From Cellulomonas sp. URHE0023 (GTDB taxonomy: Bacteria > Actinomycetota > Actinomycetes > Actinomycetales > Cellulomonadaceae), in the NCBI RefSeq assembly GCF_000688475.1, contig NZ_JIAN01000005.1:992001-1056000 (forward strand): a DNA stretch of 64,000 nucleotides, given 5' to 3'. Shown in pieces: positions 61,066 to 64,000 of this stretch; the stretch's first letter is position 1; every line of letters starts with the position of its first letter. A model generated the notes under the pieces. The model searched no databases. It saw only the letters and a list, made by a program, of their open reading frames with translations, and was not told the origin of the DNA. Position numbers and translations under genes: made by a program.

Positions 61066-61098
61066 GTTCATCCCCTCTTTCATCCTGTTCATCCCCTC
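61066..61098 (+). repeat. Direct repeat GTTCATCCCCTC upstream of an unknown gene
   Basis: The 12 bases GTTCATCCCCTC occur at 61066-61077 and 61087-61098, 21 bases apart (two helical turns), the second ending right at the start codon of the next gene. Exact spacing suggests a protein-binding site or a leader element; no ribosome binding site is seen there, so translation may be leaderless. Confidence 0.45.
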
Positions 61099-61980
61099 AT
61101 GGCAAGGATGCCCATCGTGACGCTCATGCAGAAGGCGGTCACGCCAGCGCTGACCCGCGCGCACCTCACGGCGGGCCACGATCGCCTGGCGGGGTACGTC
61201 GTGCGCGCCGAGGACGTCGCCTTCGCGACGACGCCGGCACAGCTGTTCGAGGTCCACGGCCTCGGCTACGAAGGCTCGCCGTTCAGCCCGTACGACCGGT
61301 CCATCGACGTCCTGCGGTTCGAGAGCTCACCGCAGCTCCAGTACCGGGACGTCCCGGGCTACATCCTTCCGCTGTGGTGGCTCCGCCATTCCCGGATGCC
61401 CCCGGGCGCAGAGCTCGTCCGGATCTACGACAACGGCACGTCCACGCTCCTGGCCCGCTACGGCGACGTCGGCGCGGGCTGGACGGTGACGCAGCTGGGC
61501 GCTCCACGGCCGTCGCTGGCATCGCTCTCACGCTGCGTGGGCCCCGTGGCCAAGTGGCACGGCGCCTACCTCGAGGCCGACGTGGTCGACAACGGGCACA
61601 CCGTCGTCCTCGCGCTGGCGAACCCGCCACTCGCCGAGACGGGCTTCCACCAGTCGGCGTCGGGTCGCTGGTTCCGTCGCGTGGCTCGTGACGACGTCAG
61701 CGAGCTGTTCGAGCTGGACCTCACCGCCCGGTGGAACGGCCTGCACGTGCGCGTGGTCGACCAGTGGCAGGACGCGCAGCGTTACGTCGTCGCGCGGATC
61801 TCCCACCTGGGCGACGACATCGAGCGCGCCGAGCGCCTTCAGCTCAACCGGGTCGAGGCCGGCGTCTACGAGGGCATCGTCTACGCTGCCGAGCTGACCG
61901 ACATCCAGACCAACCAGGTGGTCCCGCACACCTGGGCTCCGGGGCCTGCAGCGCAGCAGCAGGTCGTGCGCAGCAGCTGA
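61099..61980 (+). CDS. Unknown conserved-type protein (293 aa)
   Basis: From ATG 61099 (MARMPIVTLMQ); ATG 61108 is possible. A compact, mixed alpha/beta protein without signal peptide: EDVAFATTPAQLFEVHGLGYEGSPFSPYDRSIDVLRF, YILPLWWLRHSRMPPGAELVRIYDNGTSTLLARYGD, and FELDLTARWNGLHVRVVDQWQDAQRYVVARISHL. I do not recognise the family. Aromatic-rich strands could bind sugars or lipids. Upstream is the direct repeat that may regulate it. Confidence 0.7.
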   Translation: MARMPIVTLMQKAVTPALTRAHLTAGHDRLAGYVVRAEDVAFATTPAQLFEVHGLGYEGSPFSPYDRSIDVLRFESSPQLQYRDVPGYILPLWWLRHSRMPPGAELVRIYDNGTSTLLARYGDVGAGWTVTQLGAPRPSLASLSRCVGPVAKWHGAYLEADVVDNGHTVVLALANPPLAETGFHQSASGRWFRRVARDDVSELFELDLTARWNGLHVRVVDQWQDAQRYVVARISHLGDDIERAERLQLNRVEAGVYEGIVYAAELTDIQTNQVVPHTWAPGPAAQQQVVRSS

Positions 61981-62031
61981 CGTATCCCCCTGATCCGGGG
62001 TCCCGACGACGACGTCGTGGCTCTGACAGGC

Positions 62032-62074
62032 GCGTGCCAGGCCAGACCCTCCCCCCCGTTCTGGCCTGGCACGC
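62032..62074. terminator. 15-bp perfect hairpin terminator
   Basis: GCGTGCCAGGCCAGA (62032-62046) pairs with TCTGGCCTGGCACGC (62060-62074) around a 13-base C-rich loop, 51 bases after the stop of the unknown gene. Pairing is perfect. Confidence 0.75.
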
Positions 62075-62114
62075 TCCATCTTCACCGCTCGTACGGGCGG
62101 ACCTCACAGGGCAT

Positions 62115-62144
62115 CGCGGGTCGGGAGCAGACTCCCGACCCGCG
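62115..62144. terminator. 13-bp perfect hairpin terminator
   Basis: CGCGGGTCGGGAG (62115-62127) pairs perfectly with CTCCCGACCCGCG (62132-62144) around CAGA. It lies 11 bases beyond the stop of the minus-strand surface protein gene and probably ends that transcript. Confidence 0.7.
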
Positions 62145-62155
62145 CCCGTGCTGCG

Positions 62156-63328
62156 TCAGTCCGCGCTCTGCTCGCGGCGGCGCAGCCACGCTCCGCCTGC
62201 GGCCATGGCGAACCCGACGGCTGCCAGTGCCGTCGAGACTGCGAGCAACGGCCTCGGGTCGTTCCCCGTCGCCGACAGCTGCCCGTCAGCAGCGAGCACC
62301 GCGTTGACCGGCGAGGTCAGGCAGGACGGGCTGGACGGCGGGTAGGCCACCGTGACCGTGGCCTCCGGGTTCACCTGGAACAGCACGTTCACGCTCGGGC
62401 GCACCCAGTCGAACTCATCTCCCTGGACCCAGGTCCCGTTCGACAGCTGCCGCCAGCCGGGCCAGTCCACGCCACGTCCGTTGACCGAGACGGCGCCCGG
62501 CCAGTTGACCGTGCCGGACAGCGGCTGGTTGGTGAGCACCACGTCCGCACCGCCCGGGTTGATCCACGTGATCGTCACCGTCGTGTTCGTCGTACCGGTC
62601 GCCGTGATCTCGTACCGCAGCTTCGGCACGTCGTTGTCGCAGATCGGCGCCAGCACTCCCACGTTCAGCACGGTCGGGGTGGGCGTCGGCGTGGGCGTGG
62701 GCGCCGGGGTGAACTGGGTCGGCGTCGGGGTAGGAGTCGACCCCGTGAAGCACGGGGCGGCCGGGTCGGTGGACTGGAAGCCCAACGCACCCTCGACCGT
62801 GATGATGCGCGTCTTCGTGGTGGTGCCGTCCGAGAACGTCGCACCGTTCTCCGCCGTGATGGTCAGCTGGTAGACACCTGGGCCGTCATACGCCGGGCTC
62901 ACGGTCACGGAGACGTTCGGGAAGGTGTCCTCGAAGTCGAACGATCCTGCCGTCTCGCACGTCGGGGGCGTCGGCTCAGCGGCGAACAGCGCCGGGATCG
63001 GAATGACAGGCACGGTGGGTGTGGGGGTGGGCGTTGGTGTGGGTGTCGGCGTTGGTGTCGGAGTCGGCGTCGGCGTTGGCGTCGGTGTCGGCGTCGGTGT
63101 CGGTGTGTACGTCGGCGTCGGTGTGTACGTCGGTGTCGGCGTGTACGTCGGGGTGAACTGCGTGGGCGTCGGGGTCGGGGTGAACTGCGTCGGCGTCGGT
63201 CCGGGGTCGGACGGCGACTCGGTGGGCGGCGGCGGGTCGTACTCACCGGCAGCAGCCCATGACGCTCCACCGAAACCGAGCACGACCGTCGCGCTCGCTG
63301 CGATGCAGACCTTGTAGATCGACCTCAT
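62156..63328 (-). CDS. Sortase-anchored surface protein with long Pro-Thr stalk
   Basis: 390 residues. Signal peptide (MRSIYKVCIAASATVVLGFGGASWA); a Pro/Thr stalk (about 35-106) of PTPT and PTYT units; a domain beginning PPTCETAGSFDFEDTFPNVSVTV; a second short PT stretch; a beta domain with TVTITWINPGGADVVLTNQ; and a wall-sorting signal LSATG (351-355), hydrophobic helix and RRREQSAD tail. LSATG fits class E LAxTG sortases of actinobacteria. A GlxR-type site lies upstream. Ligand unknown. Confidence 0.85.
   Translation of the reverse strand: MRSIYKVCIAASATVVLGFGGASWAAAGEYDPPPPTESPSDPGPTPTQFTPTPTPTQFTPTYTPTPTYTPTPTYTPTPTPTPTPTPTPTPTPTPTPTPTPTPTPTVPVIPIPALFAAEPTPPTCETAGSFDFEDTFPNVSVTVSPAYDGPGVYQLTITAENGATFSDGTTTKTRIITVEGALGFQSTDPAAPCFTGSTPTPTPTQFTPAPTPTPTPTPTVLNVGVLAPICDNDVPKLRYEITATGTTNTTVTITWINPGGADVVLTNQPLSGTVNWPGAVSVNGRGVDWPGWRQLSNGTWVQGDEFDWVRPSVNVLFQVNPEATVTVAYPPSSPSCLTSPVNAVLAADGQLSATGNDPRPLLAVSTALAAVGFAMAAGGAWLRRREQSAD
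63012..63202 (-). repeat. Short tandem repeat encoding the Pro-Thr stalk
   Basis: The plus strand here is a run of GTCGGC, GTTGGT, GTGGGT and GTGTAC units in steps of six bases, coding for Pro-Thr pairs (with PTYT variants) on the minus strand. Unit sequence varies at the third positions, but perfect local runs could slip in replication and change stalk length in steps of two residues. Confidence 0.75.
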
Positions 63329-63466
63329 GACGTCCCCCCAGCTCTCAAGCCGGCGGGCCTCGACCCGCCGTCGCCCCCCGGGCCGGGTCGGATGCTGGAA
63401 CTGAACGCACCGTCGACTCGACCGGCTGCGATCGTGTCGTACATGTCAGGGTCATTCACCCGAAAG

Positions 63467-63482
63467 TGTGACATAGGTCACA
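63467..63482. promoter_or_regulatory. GlxR/CRP-type operator upstream of the surface protein gene
   Basis: TGTGACATAGGTCACA matches TGTGANNTANNTCACA, the consensus for the actinobacterial cAMP receptor protein GlxR, at all ten outer positions and the central TA. It lies 139 bases before the start of the surface protein gene and 119 bases after the end of the response regulator gene. Confidence 0.75.
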
Positions 63483-63601
63483 GGATGGCGCACCTACGGA
63501 CATAACGGACGTCACGCGGGCGTCGGCCTGCTGGCGGCATGGGCCGTGAGTGAGGGTGCGACAGACGGGCCGGCGGAGCGTCTCAGCGCGCTCCGGCCGC
63601 G

Positions 63602-64000
63602 TCAGTCCTGTGCGTCGTGGACGTAGCGAGCCACCTGCACGCGGTTGGTGACGCGCAGCTTGGCGAACAGGCTGCCCACGTGGGTCTTGACCGTCGCGAC
63701 GCCCATGTACAGGTCCCGCGCGATCTCCGAGTTCGTCTTGCCCTCGCTCACCGCGACCGCCACCTCACGCTCGCGGTCCGTCAGCCGCGCCATGGCGGCA
63801 CGCGCGGTGCGCCGGCGATCGTCGTCCTGCGGCTTCGTCACGGCGGCGATGAGCTGCGTCGTGACGCTCGGCGAGAGGATCGGGTCACCGGCCGCGACGC
63901 GACGCACGGCGGCGATGAGCTCCACGGGCGGGGTGTCCTTGAGCAGGAACCCGGACGCTCCGTTCTGGAGCGCCGTGAGCACCATCTCGTCGGTGTCGAA
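63602..64000 (-). CDS. NarL/LuxR-family response regulator (5' truncated by window)
   Basis: The frame is open to the last base, giving the last 132 residues (opening FDTDEMVLTALQNGASGFLLKDTPP). That opening is the end of a receiver domain with the conserved Lys in LLKDT. The LuxR-type HTH follows: ARLTDREREVAVAVSEGKTNSEIARDLYMGVATVKTHVGSLFAKLRVTNRVQVARY. The phosphoacceptor Asp is outside the window. Likely paired with a kinase gene upstream, beyond the window. Confidence 0.95.
   Translation of the reverse strand, partial: FDTDEMVLTALQNGASGFLLKDTPPVELIAAVRRVAAGDPILSPSVTTQLIAAVTKPQDDDRRRTARAAMARLTDREREVAVAVSEGKTNSEIARDLYMGVATVKTHVGSLFAKLRVTNRVQVARYVHDAQD

Noticed and set aside
63012-63202. 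CRISPR array
   Set aside because: The repeats are six-base units coding for Pro-Thr pairs inside a surface protein gene, without direct repeats and unique spacers.

Overview
The window is strongly GC-rich with high GC at third codon positions, frequent GTG starts, ATGA/GTGA start-stop overlaps and many actinobacterial gene families (SigE-family sigma factors, CU044_5270-like protein, DUF6458, Gls24/DUF6286 clusters, MprA/MprB-like two-component system, Pat-type aminotransferase, a GlxR-type operator). It is ordinary chromosome of an actinomycete, most likely Micrococcales; Cellulomonadaceae is a plausible but unproven placement. I see no prophage, insertion sequence, CRISPR array or rRNA operon. 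There is one tRNA, tRNA-Gly(CCC).

Layout. 0-3 kb: end of a sigma factor gene with an anti-sigma-like partner, the tRNA, a hypothetical protein and a GNAT acetyltransferase. 3-6.2 kb: GH15 glucoamylase/trehalase, a possible HEPN-fold protein, a SnoaL-like protein. 6.3-8.7 kb: six-gene Gls24/Asp23 envelope-stress cluster including a 59-residue membrane protein. 8.9-12.4 kb: circularly permuted ATP-grasp/alpha-E fusion plus transglutaminase. 12.4-19.2 kb: hypothetical gene, an intergenic cluster of DnaA-box-like sites, DinB-family protein, GAF regulator, TetR regulator, THUMP methyltransferase, and a second sigma/anti-sigma pair. 19.2-28.4 kb: NHL/thioredoxin protein with an apparent frameshift, GAF-GGDEF protein, cytoplasmic trypsin-like protease with a small partner, WYL regulator/hydrolase pair, S9 peptidase. 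28.4-29.5 kb: AbiEi-like/DUF559 protein. 29.6-40.9 kb: copper and redox region (CopD-CtaG, CopC, MFS exporter, Rieske lipoprotein, membrane protein, two-component system, PHM-like copper monooxygenase lipoprotein, second Rieske lipoprotein, wreck of the second membrane protein gene). 40.9-44.6 kb: 2-oxoacid dehydrogenase E2, E1-beta, E1-alpha. 44.8-47.9 kb: four-gene locus of two related surface repeat proteins, a sigma factor and an amidoligase. 48-53.7 kb: Pat aminotransferase, holin-like protein, rifampin ADP-ribosyltransferase, DHFR-like reductase, alpha/beta hydrolase, WXG-like small protein plus lipase-like protein. 53.8-57.8 kb: MoxR/DUF58/DUF4129 operon. 58-64 kb: membrane protein, purB, amphipathic repeat protein, unknown protein, proline/threonine-rich sorted surface protein, and the start of a NarL-type response regulator.

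The best candidates for undescribed biology are (1) the amidoligase-sigma factor-repeat protein locus, where two paralogous surface proteins bracket a sigma factor and a peptide-bond-forming ligase; and (2) the copper monooxygenase neighbourhood, where a PHM-like enzyme with all its copper ligands is flanked by duplicated Rieske lipoproteins that could be its electron donors. Functions are inferred by recognising motifs by eye; no database search was run.
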